The notes beneath the pieces were generated by a model, which was not told the DNA's origin, did not search any database, and saw nothing but the letters and a program-made list of their open reading frames with translations. The position numbers and the translations under genes are program-made. Positions 17,973 through 26,720 of a stretch of DNA of 64,000 bases are shown here, one piece after another; the first letter of the stretch is position 1; each line of letters opens with the position of its first letter. Source of the DNA: Asticcacaulis sp. EMRT-3 (GTDB taxonomy: Bacteria; Pseudomonadota; Alphaproteobacteria; Caulobacterales; Caulobacteraceae); contig NZ_JASERT010000002.1 in the NCBI RefSeq assembly GCF_030027245.1, positions 124,001-188,000 of the forward strand, in the 5' to 3' direction.

Positions 17973-18872
17973 ATGGCGATCAAGCGCTTTGTCGATGCCC
18001 ACGTCCATCTGTGGAAGCTCAATAATATCCGCTATCCGTGGCTGACCCCGCCGTTTTCGCCCGATGGCCCCAATGGCAGCGTGGCGGCGATTGCCCATGA
18101 TTACGGTCTGGCGCAGTATTTCGTCGATGCGCAGGGCTTCAATGTCGAGAAAATCGTCCATATCGATGCGGGCGCGTATCCTGAGGATGCGCTGAAGGAA
18201 ACCCACTGGCTGCAAAACATGGCCTATGCGCAGGGTTTTCCCCATGCCATCGTCGCCTTCGCCGCGCTCAATGATCCCGATGTCGAGGCGAAACTGGCCG
18301 CCCAGACGCAGAACCGCAATGTGCGCGGCATCCGTCACATCCTCAACTGGCACCCTGATCCGGCGCGCACCTATACGCCGCAAAACCTGTTCGACGACGA
18401 GGCCCTGGCGCACGGCTACGGCCTGCTCGGCACATATAATCTGTCATTCGATCTGCAAATCTACCCGAACCAGATGATCGACGCCTATCGGCTGGCCAGC
18501 CGCTTTCCCGGCGTGCCGGTGATCATCAACCATATGGGTATGCCGATTCTGGCTGAGGGTGCCGAAGGGCTGGCGCGCTGGAAAAGCGGGATGCAGCTTC
18601 TGGCTTCGCTGCCGCATGTCTCGGTGAAAATCTCCGGCATGGGCTTTTATGACCGCAACTGGACGACCGACACAATCCGTCCGCTGGTGCTGGAAACCAT
18701 CGACCAGTTCGGCCCGGAACGCTGCGCCTTCGCCAGCGATTTTCCCACCGACAAGCTGTTTAACTCCTACCCGCAAGCCCTTGAGGCTTATGATGAAATC
18801 ACCGCCAGCTTCAGCGAGGACGAGCGCGACGCGATGTTCGCCGCCAATGCCAGCCGCATCTACCGTATCTGA
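17973..18872 (+). CDS. L-rhamnono-1,4-lactonase-type amidohydrolase
   Basis: A 299-residue metal-dependent amidohydrolase of the amidohydrolase-2 (COG3618) branch. The N-terminal metal motif is FVDAHVHLWKL (HxH). Further metal/active-site residues lie in RGIRHILNWHPD, VIINHMGMP (His) and FASDFPTD (Asp), and the barrel is of normal length. Relatives next to enolase-type dehydratases hydrolyse sugar lactones. Here it supplies the step between L-rhamnose dehydrogenase (lactone) and L-rhamnonate dehydratase. A purine-rich ribosome-binding site (GGGAGAAA) precedes ATG 17973. It follows the repeat-filled gap but stays collinear with the operon. Confidence 0.85.
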   Translation: MAIKRFVDAHVHLWKLNNIRYPWLTPPFSPDGPNGSVAAIAHDYGLAQYFVDAQGFNVEKIVHIDAGAYPEDALKETHWLQNMAYAQGFPHAIVAFAALNDPDVEAKLAAQTQNRNVRGIRHILNWHPDPARTYTPQNLFDDEALAHGYGLLGTYNLSFDLQIYPNQMIDAYRLASRFPGVPVIINHMGMPILAEGAEGLARWKSGMQLLASLPHVSVKISGMGFYDRNWTTDTIRPLVLETIDQFGPERCAFASDFPTDKLFNSYPQALEAYDEITASFSEDERDAMFAANASRIYRI

Positions 18873-18927
18873 CGATCTGCCGACCATAAGACTTAACAAA
18901 AAATAATCATAAACAGGCGAAACGACC

Positions 18928-19980
18928 ATGAATCCCAACCCACTCTTAGGCGTGCTGTTTCACTGGCTGGGCGGGCTGTCATCCGCCAGCTTCTATGTGC
19001 CCTATAAGCGTATCCGCCACTGGTCATGGGAAATTTTCTGGCTGACCGGCGGCGTCTTTTCGTGGCTGGTCATGCCGTGGCTTTTCGCTTCTATCCAGAC
19101 GCATGATCTGCTGAATGTGCTGGCCGCCACGCCCGGCCATGTGCTGATGTGGTGCGTGATCTGGGGCATTTTATGGGGCACGGGCGGCTTAACCTTCGGC
19201 CTGACCATGCGTTACCTGGGCCTGTCGCTCGGCATGGCGGTGGCGCTGGGCCTGACCACGGCCATCGGCACGGTGGGGCCGCCGCTTTTCCACGGCACGC
19301 TGGGCGCGCTGATCGCCACGCCTTCGGGCAAGGTGACCATGCTCGGCATCCTGATCGTGCTGGTGGCCATTGTGGTGGTGGCGATGGCCGGTCATGCCAA
19401 GGAAAAGGAAGCGCCGGAAAAGAGCGAGGGCCTGAAAGAATTTCACCTGACGCGCGGCATCCTGATCGCGCTGTTCTGCGGTGTCATGTCGTCGTGCTTC
19501 GCTTTTGGCCTTGATGCGGGGGCGCCGATCAAGGTTTTGAGCGCCGAGGCGGGCACCGGCCCGCTGTGGACAGGCCTGCCCGTGCTGTGCGTGGTGCTGA
19601 TCGGCGGCTTTCTGACCAATTTCGTGTGGAGCGGCTATCTGATCGTCAAAAACCGTTCGGCCGGTGAGTGGGTGGGTAAGACGCAGGACGGTTCAAAGCC
19701 GCCCATGCTGACCAATTACCTGCTGGCGGCTTTCGGCGGCACGCTATGGTATTTCCAGTTTTTCTTCTACACGATGGGCGAAAGCCAGATGGGCAAGTAC
19801 GGCTTTTCAAGCTGGACCCTGCACATGGGCTCGATCATCCTGTTCTCGACCCTGTGGGGTTTCGCGCTGAAGGAATGGCAGGGCACGTCGCTGAAAACCC
19901 GCGCTATGGTCTGGACGGGCATCGGCCTGCTGATCGCCGCCACCGTCATTATCGGTATCGGCAATATGCTGTCGCAATAA
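18928..19980 (+). CDS. rhaT: L-rhamnose:H+ symporter
   Basis: A 350-residue membrane protein of the RhaT family with about ten hydrophobic helices. Family segments are visible: the N-terminal GVLFHWLGGLSSASFYVPYK, WGILWGTGGLTFGLTMRYLG, LGMAVALGLTTAIGTVGPP and the late GGTLWYFQFFFYTMGESQMG. The length matches E. coli RhaT (344). It imports free L-rhamnose with protons, feeding the mutarotase and rhamnose dehydrogenase. A motif AATAATCATAAACAGG stands just before the ribosome-binding site and recurs in part at 23.4 kb. The GH28 gene follows 18 bases later. Confidence 0.95.
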   Translation: MNPNPLLGVLFHWLGGLSSASFYVPYKRIRHWSWEIFWLTGGVFSWLVMPWLFASIQTHDLLNVLAATPGHVLMWCVIWGILWGTGGLTFGLTMRYLGLSLGMAVALGLTTAIGTVGPPLFHGTLGALIATPSGKVTMLGILIVLVAIVVVAMAGHAKEKEAPEKSEGLKEFHLTRGILIALFCGVMSSCFAFGLDAGAPIKVLSAEAGTGPLWTGLPVLCVVLIGGFLTNFVWSGYLIVKNRSAGEWVGKTQDGSKPPMLTNYLLAAFGGTLWYFQFFFYTMGESQMGKYGFSSWTLHMGSIILFSTLWGFALKEWQGTSLKTRAMVWTGIGLLIAATVIIGIGNMLSQ

Positions 19981-19998
19981 GAGGAAAGTGCTTTAGCC

Positions 19999-21579
19999 AT
20001 GTTCAACCGTCGTCATCTGCTGCTGAGCGGCGGGGCGGGCCTTCTGGCCGTGCCGTCATTCATGAACCGCCGTGCCTTCGCCGCCCCTTTAAGCGCAGGC
20101 ATGTTCAATATCCGCGATTTCGGTGCGAAGGGCGATGGCGTCAATATGGATTCCGGCGCGATCAATACCGCCATCGACGAGGCGGCCAGACGCGGCGGCG
20201 GCACGGTCTTCTTTCCGGCGGGCACCTATGCCAGCTATTCGATCCGCCTGAAAAGCCACGTCACCCTCTATCTTGATCAGGGCGCGGTGCTGCTGGCGGC
20301 CTCGGTGCCGCTGGAAGGCACGACGACAGGCGGTTACGACGCCGCCGAGCCACAAGACCCGGCCTATGAGGCCTTTCAGGATTACGGCCATAATCACTGG
20401 CATAATTCGCTGATCTGGGCCGAAAACCAGCACGACATGGCCATTCTGGGTGATGGCATGATCTGGGGCAAGGGCTTGAGCCGCGGCCACCCTGACCCAG
20501 ACCTGCCGCGCGCCGATCTGCCCGGCGTCGGCAATAAATCCATCGCCTTCAAGAACTGTTTCAATGTCGAACTGCGCGATTTCAAGATCCTGCAAGGCGG
20601 CTGGTTCGGCCTTTTGGCCACCGGCGTCGATAATCTGGTCATCGACAATCTGATCGTCGATACCAACCGCGACGGCTTCGACATCGACTGTTGCAAGAAT
20701 GTGCGCGTATCGAACTGCACCGTCAATTCACCCTATGATGACGCCATCGTGCCCAAATCCTCGTTTGCGCTCGGCTATGCGCGTGTCACTGAAAATGTCA
20801 CCATTTCCGACTGCGCCGTCAGCGGCAGCTATGTCGTCGGCTCGGTGCTGGACGGCACCTTCCGTCCCACCGGCCCCGGCCAGGGATACACGACCGGCCG
20901 CATCAAGTGCGGCACGGAATCGAATGGCGGCTTCAAAAATATCACCATCTCGAACTGCGTCTTCGATCAGTGTCAGGGGCTGGCGCTCGAAAGCGAGGAT
21001 GGTGCGATCCTAGAAGACATCACCATCACCAACATCACCATGCGCGGCATTACCTCGGCACCGCTGTTCCTGCGGCTGGGCCGCCGGATGCGCGGGCCGA
21101 AAGGTGCGGCCATCGGCTCGATCAAGCGTGTGCTGATCAATAATATCACCAGTTCGGGCGCATCCCCCCTGCCGTCCATTCTGGCGGGCATTGACGGCCA
21201 TCCGGTCAGTGATATTCAGATCAGCCATGTCTATTTCGAGCAGGCGGGCGGCGGTGACGCGGCCATGAAGGCGCTTAATCCGCCGGAAAAGGCCGACCAG
21301 TACCCCGAACCCGGCATGTTCGGCCCGCTGCCCGCCACGGGCTTCTTCATCCGCCACGCCGCCAATATTGATCTCAGCCACGTCGAGATCGCGGTCAAGG
21401 CCGCCGATGCGCGCCCCGCCTTCTGGCTACAGGATGTCGAAGGTTTTGACGGCTCTTTTCTGAAAGTGCCGACGGGTGCGCCCGCCTTCCATCTCGACCG
21501 GGTAACGGGCTTTCGCACCTTCGGCAGCCGCGCCATCACCGACCGGCAGATGGACGTGACAACACCTGTGGATATCTAG
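19999..21579 (+). CDS. Exported GH28-family polygalacturonase-like enzyme
   Basis: A 526-residue right-handed beta-helix enzyme with a twin-arginine type leader (NRRHLLLSGGAGLLAVPSF, then an Ala-rich cleavage region). The mature part starts with the pectinase motif [22 protein letters not shown]28 residues are in DTNRDGFDIDCC, NSPYDDAIVPKSS and GRIKCGTESNGG. It is paralogous to the unsignalled protein at 10.8-12.2 kb along the full core, with an extra C-terminal 30-40 residues. It probably cleaves pectin or rhamnogalacturonan chains in the periplasm or outside. It follows rhaT after AGAGGAAAG and ends the operon. Confidence 0.9.
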   Translation: MFNRRHLLLSGGAGLLAVPSFMNRRAFAAPLSAGMFNIRDFGAKGDGVNMDSGAINTAIDEAARRGGGTVFFPAGTYASYSIRLKSHVTLYLDQGAVLLAASVPLEGTTTGGYDAAEPQDPAYEAFQDYGHNHWHNSLIWAENQHDMAILGDGMIWGKGLSRGHPDPDLPRADLPGVGNKSIAFKNCFNVELRDFKILQGGWFGLLATGVDNLVIDNLIVDTNRDGFDIDCCKNVRVSNCTVNSPYDDAIVPKSSFALGYARVTENVTISDCAVSGSYVVGSVLDGTFRPTGPGQGYTTGRIKCGTESNGGFKNITISNCVFDQCQGLALESEDGAILEDITITNITMRGITSAPLFLRLGRRMRGPKGAAIGSIKRVLINNITSSGASPLPSILAGIDGHPVSDIQISHVYFEQAGGGDAAMKALNPPEKADQYPEPGMFGPLPATGFFIRHAANIDLSHVEIAVKAADARPAFWLQDVEGFDGSFLKVPTGAPAFHLDRVTGFRTFGSRAITDRQMDVTTPVDI

Positions 21580-21591
21580 CCCCAATCTACC

Positions 21592-21745
21592 TTCCCCTCT
21601 CCCCACATGTGGGGAGAGGACGGGAGCCGAGCCTTGAGGCGAAGGCGACCGGGTGAGGGGCATTCTTGATATACCCCTCAGGCCCCTCATCCGGCCTTCA
21701 CTGCGTTCAGGCCACCTTCTCCCCATTGTCATGGGGAGAAGAGAA
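21592..21745. repeat. Double-hairpin intergenic repeat, copy 2 (inverted)
   Basis: Inverted copy of the repeat described at 17.8 kb. The left hairpin is CTCTCCCCACATGTGGGGAG and the right hairpin CTCCCCATTGTCATGGGGAG, with the core segments in reverse order (CCGGGTGAGGGG, then CCTCATCCGGCCTTC). It lies between two convergent genes (GH28 and GH29), where its hairpins might also end transcription from both sides. Confidence 0.9.
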
Positions 21746-21766
21746 GTTAAGCGACTTCAATTAAGG

Positions 21767-23332
21767 TCATCTCGCCTGGCGCATCACCACGCGGAAGGCC
21801 CACGCCGTCTCATCGGGCCTTTGCGCAGGCAAGGTCAGGTGCAGGCCATCGGCGTTTTGCGTGAAAGCGACAGGGCCGCCGCCGATCAGCGCAACCGAAG
21901 CCACCTGCCCGACCTGCGTGCCCAGCGCCTTGATCACCGGATCAGCGTCTGGCCATGTCAGGGCAATGGCGTAGATCGTGCTGTCTTTGCGAGTAAAGCG
22001 CCAGTCCCCCTCACCGAATTGCGTCCACGGGCGGGTGGCGTAGATGGCCTCGCCATTGCGCGACAGCCATTTGCCGATACCGAGCAGGGTTTGCTGCTGA
22101 TCATCGGGGATGACGCCATCGGCGCGCGGCGAAATATTGAGCACATAATTGCCGCCCTTGGCCACTGTGTCGATCAGCAGCGGGATAATCGTGGCGGCGG
22201 AACGGATTTTTAAGCCCTCGACATAGCCCCATGAGGTGTCGCCAATCGTGTCATCGACCTGCCATTCCGGGCGGCGGATGCCCGTGGGCGAACGCTTGCC
22301 GACCTTCTCGAAATCGAGCAGGCTGCCGATCTGCTGCGTGTCGTCATTCGACGGGGCCATCGCGATATATTTGGTGGACAGGCTGACCGGCTGGCCCCAT
22401 GCGACGCCACGATTATAATAATAGGCGGCGACATATTTCTTCAGCGGATCGAGAACGCGCAAGTTAACGCCATTGTCCCACCACAGAATATCGGGGTGGT
22501 AGTCGTCGATCAGTTCGAGATTGCGGTTGACCCAGTCGGCCAGAAAGGCCGCCATGGCCGCATTGGAGCGGTCGGCGACATGATAAAAATCCGCCCATTT
22601 CGGATCATAGAGATCAGCCTTTTCGCTTTTAAGCTTCGCATCGAGAGCAGGGTCGGGATTGACGAAGGTGAAATTCTCCATGCCATGATTGGACACGCCG
22701 AACTTTAAGCCCTGCGCGTGGACGGCCTTTTCGAGATCGCCGATCAGGTCGCGGTGCGGCCCCATCTTAACGGCGTTGAACGGCGTCACTTTTGAGTCCC
22801 ACAGGGCGAAATTATCGTGATGTTCGGCGGTCGGGATAACGTATTTCGCGCCCGCCGCCCTGAACAGCTTCGCCCACTGATCGGGATGCCAGTTTTTGGC
22901 GGTAAACAAAGGGATCAGGTCTTTGTAGCCGACCTTATCCTGCGGGCCGAAATGCTGTTCGTGCCAGCGCGCGCCCTCACCGGCATACATGTGCTTTTCG
23001 TACCATTCATTGCCGTGCGCCGCCGCCGAATAGACACCCCAGTGGATGAAGATGCCGAACTTGGCGTCGGAAAACCAGGGGGCTTGCGTATAATGATCGG
23101 CAATCGAGGCCCATGTCGGCTGATAAGGCCCGGCGGGCAGCGGCTTATCGACGCCTTTAAGCGCGCGCTCGACGATTTCCGGCGAGGCGGGTGGCCCCAT
23201 GACGCCATAATCATAAAGGTTTGAGGCGGGCACGCCCATCGGATCGGGCTTGGGCAGAACGGTGGCGGCATGAGCGGCTGAGGTCAGCAGCAGCACGGCG
23301 GCCACAGTGCTATAATATTGCATTTTCCGCAT
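21767..23332 (-). CDS. Secreted GH29 alpha-L-fucosidase
   Basis: A 521-residue exported enzyme: signal peptide to about residue 22 (TSAAHA), then the GH29 barrel. Family marks are WFSDAKFGIFIHWGVYSAAA near residue 90, the EHHDNFALWDSK metal/substrate strand, and the nucleophile Asp in DILWWDNG. A beta-sandwich closes the C-terminus (RFTRKDSTIYAIALTW). It removes alpha-L-fucose from side chains, plausibly of rhamnogalacturonan-I or xyloglucan. No fucose-specific catabolic gene is recognised in the window. It is divergent from the acetylesterase at 23.4 kb, sharing an 88-base promoter region. Confidence 0.9.
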   Translation of the reverse strand: MRKMQYYSTVAAVLLLTSAAHAATVLPKPDPMGVPASNLYDYGVMGPPASPEIVERALKGVDKPLPAGPYQPTWASIADHYTQAPWFSDAKFGIFIHWGVYSAAAHGNEWYEKHMYAGEGARWHEQHFGPQDKVGYKDLIPLFTAKNWHPDQWAKLFRAAGAKYVIPTAEHHDNFALWDSKVTPFNAVKMGPHRDLIGDLEKAVHAQGLKFGVSNHGMENFTFVNPDPALDAKLKSEKADLYDPKWADFYHVADRSNAAMAAFLADWVNRNLELIDDYHPDILWWDNGVNLRVLDPLKKYVAAYYYNRGVAWGQPVSLSTKYIAMAPSNDDTQQIGSLLDFEKVGKRSPTGIRRPEWQVDDTIGDTSWGYVEGLKIRSAATIIPLLIDTVAKGGNYVLNISPRADGVIPDDQQQTLLGIGKWLSRNGEAIYATRPWTQFGEGDWRFTRKDSTIYAIALTWPDADPVIKALGTQVGQVASVALIGGGPVAFTQNADGLHLTLPAQRPDETAWAFRVVMRQAR

Positions 23333-23360
23333 GTCCGGCTCCCTTTATCTCTTGCCAAAT

Positions 23361-23405
23361 TGTATTATCAATCATAAACAATCACGTAAACACATAATCA
23401 ATCAC
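23361..23405. promoter_or_regulatory. AATCA-type direct repeats in fucosidase/esterase promoter
   Basis: The stretch contains three near-direct repeats: CAATCATAAACA, CAATCACGTAAACA and TAATCAATCAC. Tandem direct repeats are common operators for DeoR-type regulators, and the AATCATAAACA unit also precedes rhaT at 18904. A regulator site is plausible but not proven. Confidence 0.4.
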
Positions 23406-23420
23406 AGGTCGGATACCCTC

Positions 23421-24698
23421 ATGTTTAGATCCCTTCTGTTGCTGTCCGCCTCGGCCCTGCTCATCGCCACCCCTGCCTCGGCGCAAAGCTCATGGCACCG
23501 CCATTTCGTCTTCGGCAGCGCCGCCAGGCCCTCTCAGGACGACACGGCGGTCAACGCCCCTGCCCCCTATGGCATCGGCACGGGCTTTGGTTTTGAAGGC
23601 GATGCGCCCGTCCTGTCGGCCAGCAGCGCGGGCGGTAAACCCTTCTTCTTCAGCTTTGATGCGCCCGAAGGCAATTACAAGGTCACCGTCACCCTGGGCG
23701 GCGATCAGGCCACCACCACCACGGTCAAGGCCGAACTGCGCCGCCTGATGCTGGAAACCGTCGCCACGCCCGCCGGTGGCGATGTGACGAAAACCTTCAT
23801 TGTCAATGTGCGCACGCCCAATCTCGTCACCGGCGGTCAGGTGCGGCTGAAAGCGCCGCGGGAATCGGTGGATGAGGCGCGCGACTGGGACAGCCGCATC
23901 ACGCTCGAATTCGACGGCGATAATCCTGAAATCCGTTCCATCGACGTGGTGCCCGCCGATGTGCCGACCATCTATCTGCTTGGCGATTCGACCGTGTGCG
24001 ACCAGATGGGCGAGCCGTGGGCGGCGTGGGGGCAGATGCTGCCGCGCTTCTTCAAACCCACCATTGCCATCGCCAACCACGCCGAGTCGGGCGAGACGGT
24101 CAGCGATTCCAACAACCGCTACCGCTTCGCCAAGATCCTGTCGGAGATCAAGCCGGGCGATGTGTTCATCACCCAGTTCGGCCACAATGACATGAAGGAA
24201 AAAAAGCGCGATCCCGACGCCCCTGCCAAATATAAGGCCGGTCTGATCGCCTGGGTCAGGGCCGTGCAGGCCAAGGGCGCGACGGCGGTGATCGTCACCT
24301 CCATGAACCGACACACTTTCAAGGATGGTAAGGTTTACAACAGCTTAGAGGAATATCCTCAGCTAGCGCGTGAAGCCGCTGCGGAAACCGGCGCGGCCCT
24401 GATCGACCTCAATGCGCAAAGCAAGACGCTTTATGAGACGCTGGGCGAGCAGGGCTCGCTGGCGCTGTTCGAGCACAATGCCGACGGCACGCAGCGCGAC
24501 GCCACCCACCAGAGCCCCTATGGCGCTTACGAACTGGCCAAGATCATCGTGCAGGGCTTGCGCGACGATCATCTGGCCATCGCGCAGCAAGTTAAGGACA
24601 ATGTGCCCGCTTTTGATCCGGCCCATCCTGACGCCGAAGCCGATTTTCATGTGCCGCCCAGCGCGGTCTTCACCGCCGTCAAGCCGTTCGGCAGTTAA
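23421..24698 (+). CDS. Secreted rhamnogalacturonan acetylesterase (CE12-like)
   Basis: A 425-residue exported SGNH esterase, paralogous to the one at 1.3-2.6 kb. The signal peptide is MFRSLLLLSASALLIATPAS. A beta-domain of about 160 residues is followed by the esterase core: block I YLLGDSTVCD, block II AESGETVSD, block III FGHNDMKEK, and block V DATHQSPYGAYE (Asp/His). Starting at ATG 23421 gives a clean signal peptide; the 30 extra codons upstream overlap the divergent gene and look non-coding. It deacetylates rhamnogalacturonan, in concert with the GH28, GH105 and GH43/GH35 enzymes. Confidence 0.88.
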   Translation: MFRSLLLLSASALLIATPASAQSSWHRHFVFGSAARPSQDDTAVNAPAPYGIGTGFGFEGDAPVLSASSAGGKPFFFSFDAPEGNYKVTVTLGGDQATTTTVKAELRRLMLETVATPAGGDVTKTFIVNVRTPNLVTGGQVRLKAPRESVDEARDWDSRITLEFDGDNPEIRSIDVVPADVPTIYLLGDSTVCDQMGEPWAAWGQMLPRFFKPTIAIANHAESGETVSDSNNRYRFAKILSEIKPGDVFITQFGHNDMKEKKRDPDAPAKYKAGLIAWVRAVQAKGATAVIVTSMNRHTFKDGKVYNSLEEYPQLAREAAAETGAALIDLNAQSKTLYETLGEQGSLALFEHNADGTQRDATHQSPYGAYELAKIIVQGLRDDHLAIAQQVKDNVPAFDPAHPDAEADFHVPPSAVFTAVKPFGS

Positions 24699-24704
24699 AT
24701 TTCT

Positions 24705-24872
24705 ACCCCCTCTCCCCTCATGGAGGGGAGAGGACGAGAGCCTAAGCGCAGCGAAGGCGATCGGGTGAGGGGCTGACCGCCGACTGCGCTCACCCGTTGC
24801 CTTCCCCTCACCCGAGGATCAGCGGCTTCGCCTTGCTCCTCGTCCTCTCCCCATTGTCATGGGGAGAGGGGA
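24705..24872. repeat. Double-hairpin intergenic repeat, copy 3 (variant)
   Basis: A longer variant copy. The left hairpin is CTCCCCTCATGGAGGGGAG and the right hairpin CTCCCCATTGTCATGGGGAG. The right half differs from other copies: it repeats CCTCACCC and continues with GAGGATCAGCGGC, so it may be a mosaic of two related elements. It fills the gap between two plus-strand esterase genes and runs up to the ribosome-binding site of the next gene. Confidence 0.85.
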
Positions 24873-24894
24873 AAAAAATAAAGGAGACTTATCA

Positions 24895-25878
24895 ATGGTT
24901 GATCGCCGCACGTTTCTGACCTTAAGCGCCGCCTTAAGCGCGTCCGCCCTGTTGCCTCTGGCCGCGCGTGCCGCTGAACATGGCGATGGCTCCGACCTGT
25001 CGATACAGGACATCTGGCCGAACGATCCGCCGGGTGGCGAGAAGGTCACCACGCCGGAGCAGGTCATCCTGCGCCATCCGGGCGGTGATCCGAATGACAC
25101 GGCCTATCTGCATGTGCGCAAACCGTGGCTTTTGCTGCGCAAGCCGAAAAAACCGAACGGCGGCGCGGTGCTGCTGATGCCGGGTGGCGGCTATGTGCGT
25201 GTGGCGGTGTCCAAGGCGGGCGGCGACATCGATGCCTGGCTGGCCGATCTCGGCTATCATGTCTTCACGATGGACTACCGCCTGCCCGGCGATCCGTGGG
25301 CGGCGGGGGCCGAAGTGGCGCTTCAGGACGCGCAGCGCGCCATCCGCATCGTCAAATCGCGCAGTTCAGAGCTGGGTTTCGATCCGAATCGCGTGGCGAT
25401 TATGGGCTTTTCAGCCGGTGGCCATGTGGCGGGCCTGCTGGTGACGCGCTGGAACAAGCCCGTCTATCAGCCGATTGACGCCATCGACCAGATCGATGCC
25501 AAGCCGATGACCGCCTCGATGTGCTATCCGGTCGTCACCATGATGCAGCCCTATGCCCACCAGCAATCGATGCACGCAGCCCTTGGCCCCAACCCGACCG
25601 AAGCGGCGCGTGAGGCCGCCTCGATTGAGCTGCATGTCCCCGCCGATGCGCCGCCCACCTTTGTCTGCGCCACCACCAATGATCCGGTTGTGCCGCACCA
25701 GAACGCCATGCTGATGTTCGATGCGCTCAATGCGCAGAAGGTGCCGTCAGAGCTGCATCTCTATGAGGGCCACACCCACGGCTTCCCCTTGCGCGGCAAG
25801 GATGGTCAGCTCCTGCCCTGGGGCCCGCAGGCGCTGGCCTTCATGCAGCGCCACGGCCTCGATCCGGTCAAGGCTTAA
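24895..25878 (+). CDS. Exported alpha/beta-hydrolase esterase
   Basis: A 327-residue alpha/beta hydrolase with a twin-arginine-like leader (DRRTFLTLSAALSASALL, then AARAA). The oxyanion region is LLMPGGGYVRVA, the nucleophile elbow GFSAGGH, and the catalytic His lies in GHTHGFPL. This set resembles BD-FAE/acetyl-xylan-type esterases found in hemicellulose and pectin loci. It probably removes acetyl or feruloyl groups from plant glycans. ATG 24895 is preceded by AAAGGAGA; an upstream in-frame start at 24859 lies inside the intergenic repeat and is rejected. It ends 3 bases before the next gene, so the pair is co-transcribed. Confidence 0.85.
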   Translation: MVDRRTFLTLSAALSASALLPLAARAAEHGDGSDLSIQDIWPNDPPGGEKVTTPEQVILRHPGGDPNDTAYLHVRKPWLLLRKPKKPNGGAVLLMPGGGYVRVAVSKAGGDIDAWLADLGYHVFTMDYRLPGDPWAAGAEVALQDAQRAIRIVKSRSSELGFDPNRVAIMGFSAGGHVAGLLVTRWNKPVYQPIDAIDQIDAKPMTASMCYPVVTMMQPYAHQQSMHAALGPNPTEAAREAASIELHVPADAPPTFVCATTNDPVVPHQNAMLMFDALNAQKVPSELHLYEGHTHGFPLRGKDGQLLPWGPQALAFMQRHGLDPVKA

Positions 25879-25881
25879 ACC

Positions 25882-26694
25882 ATGAAACATCTGCTGATCG
25901 CTGCCGCCCTGCTGGTCGCCACACCCGCCCTCGCCCAAACCCCGCCGCCGATCCGCGTCATTCTGGTCGGCGATTCGACCATGACCAATATGAGCGGCTA
26001 TGGCGGTGAATTGTGCAAGGATCTCACCGAACAGGTCACCTGCATCAATGCCGCACGCGGCGGGCGCTCATCAAAGAGCTACCGCGTCGAGGGCCTGTGG
26101 GACAAGATCATGGCGCAACTGGCCGACACGAAGGCCCCGGATGGCCAGACCTTCGCCAAAACCTATGTGCTGATCCAGTTCGGCCATAATGACGGCTCAC
26201 CCAAGCCCGAACGTCACACCAATATCGAGACGGAATTTCCGGTCAATATGCGCAATTATGAGCGCGACGTGAAAAAGGCCGGAGCGATTCCGGTGCTGAT
26301 CACCCCGATCACCCAGCGCAAATTCATCAAGGGCCAGTTGCAGCCCGATCTGGTGCCCTGGGCCAATGCCACGCGCACCGTGGCCAAAACCGATCATGTC
26401 ATGCTGCTCGATCTCAATGCCGAGAGCATGAAGGCGGTGCAGGCGATGGGCCTCACCGAGGCCAATACCCTGGCCGGTCAGCCGATCCCGCAAAATGTGC
26501 TCGATACCGAAGGCTCAGGCACCTCGGTGCCCGCCATCTTCACCGACGCCTCACAGGGTCAGGGCCATGTGCAGGGCTTCGACTACACCCATATGGGCCC
26601 GAAGGGTCAGCCCTATTTCGCCCGCATGGTGGCCAGTCTGTGGATCAAGGCCGATCCGTCGATCGTGGCCTATATCCGGCCGGAGGCGCGATAG
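25882..26694 (+). CDS. Secreted SGNH acetylesterase (CE12-like, short form)
   Basis: A 270-residue esterase with a signal peptide ending near PALAQ. The SGNH blocks are VILVGDSTMTN (Ser), ARGGRSSKS (Gly), IQFGHNDGS (Asn) and DYTHMGPKGQ (Asp/His). Unlike the two larger acetylesterases it has no beta-domain before the core, which is the classic size of rhamnogalacturonan acetylesterase. Its start follows the upstream stop by only three bases. Three such enzymes in one locus imply heavily acetylated substrates. Confidence 0.88.
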   Translation: MKHLLIAAALLVATPALAQTPPPIRVILVGDSTMTNMSGYGGELCKDLTEQVTCINAARGGRSSKSYRVEGLWDKIMAQLADTKAPDGQTFAKTYVLIQFGHNDGSPKPERHTNIETEFPVNMRNYERDVKKAGAIPVLITPITQRKFIKGQLQPDLVPWANATRTVAKTDHVMLLDLNAESMKAVQAMGLTEANTLAGQPIPQNVLDTEGSGTSVPAIFTDASQGQGHVQGFDYTHMGPKGQPYFARMVASLWIKADPSIVAYIRPEAR

Positions 26695-26720
26695 AAACGG
26701 CTTGCAGGTGGCTGTAAATT

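Noticed and set aside
23331..23420. N-terminal extension of the 23.4-kb acetylesterase
   Set aside because: It overlaps the divergent fucosidase start and AATCA-rich promoter DNA. ATG 23421 gives a proper signal peptide.
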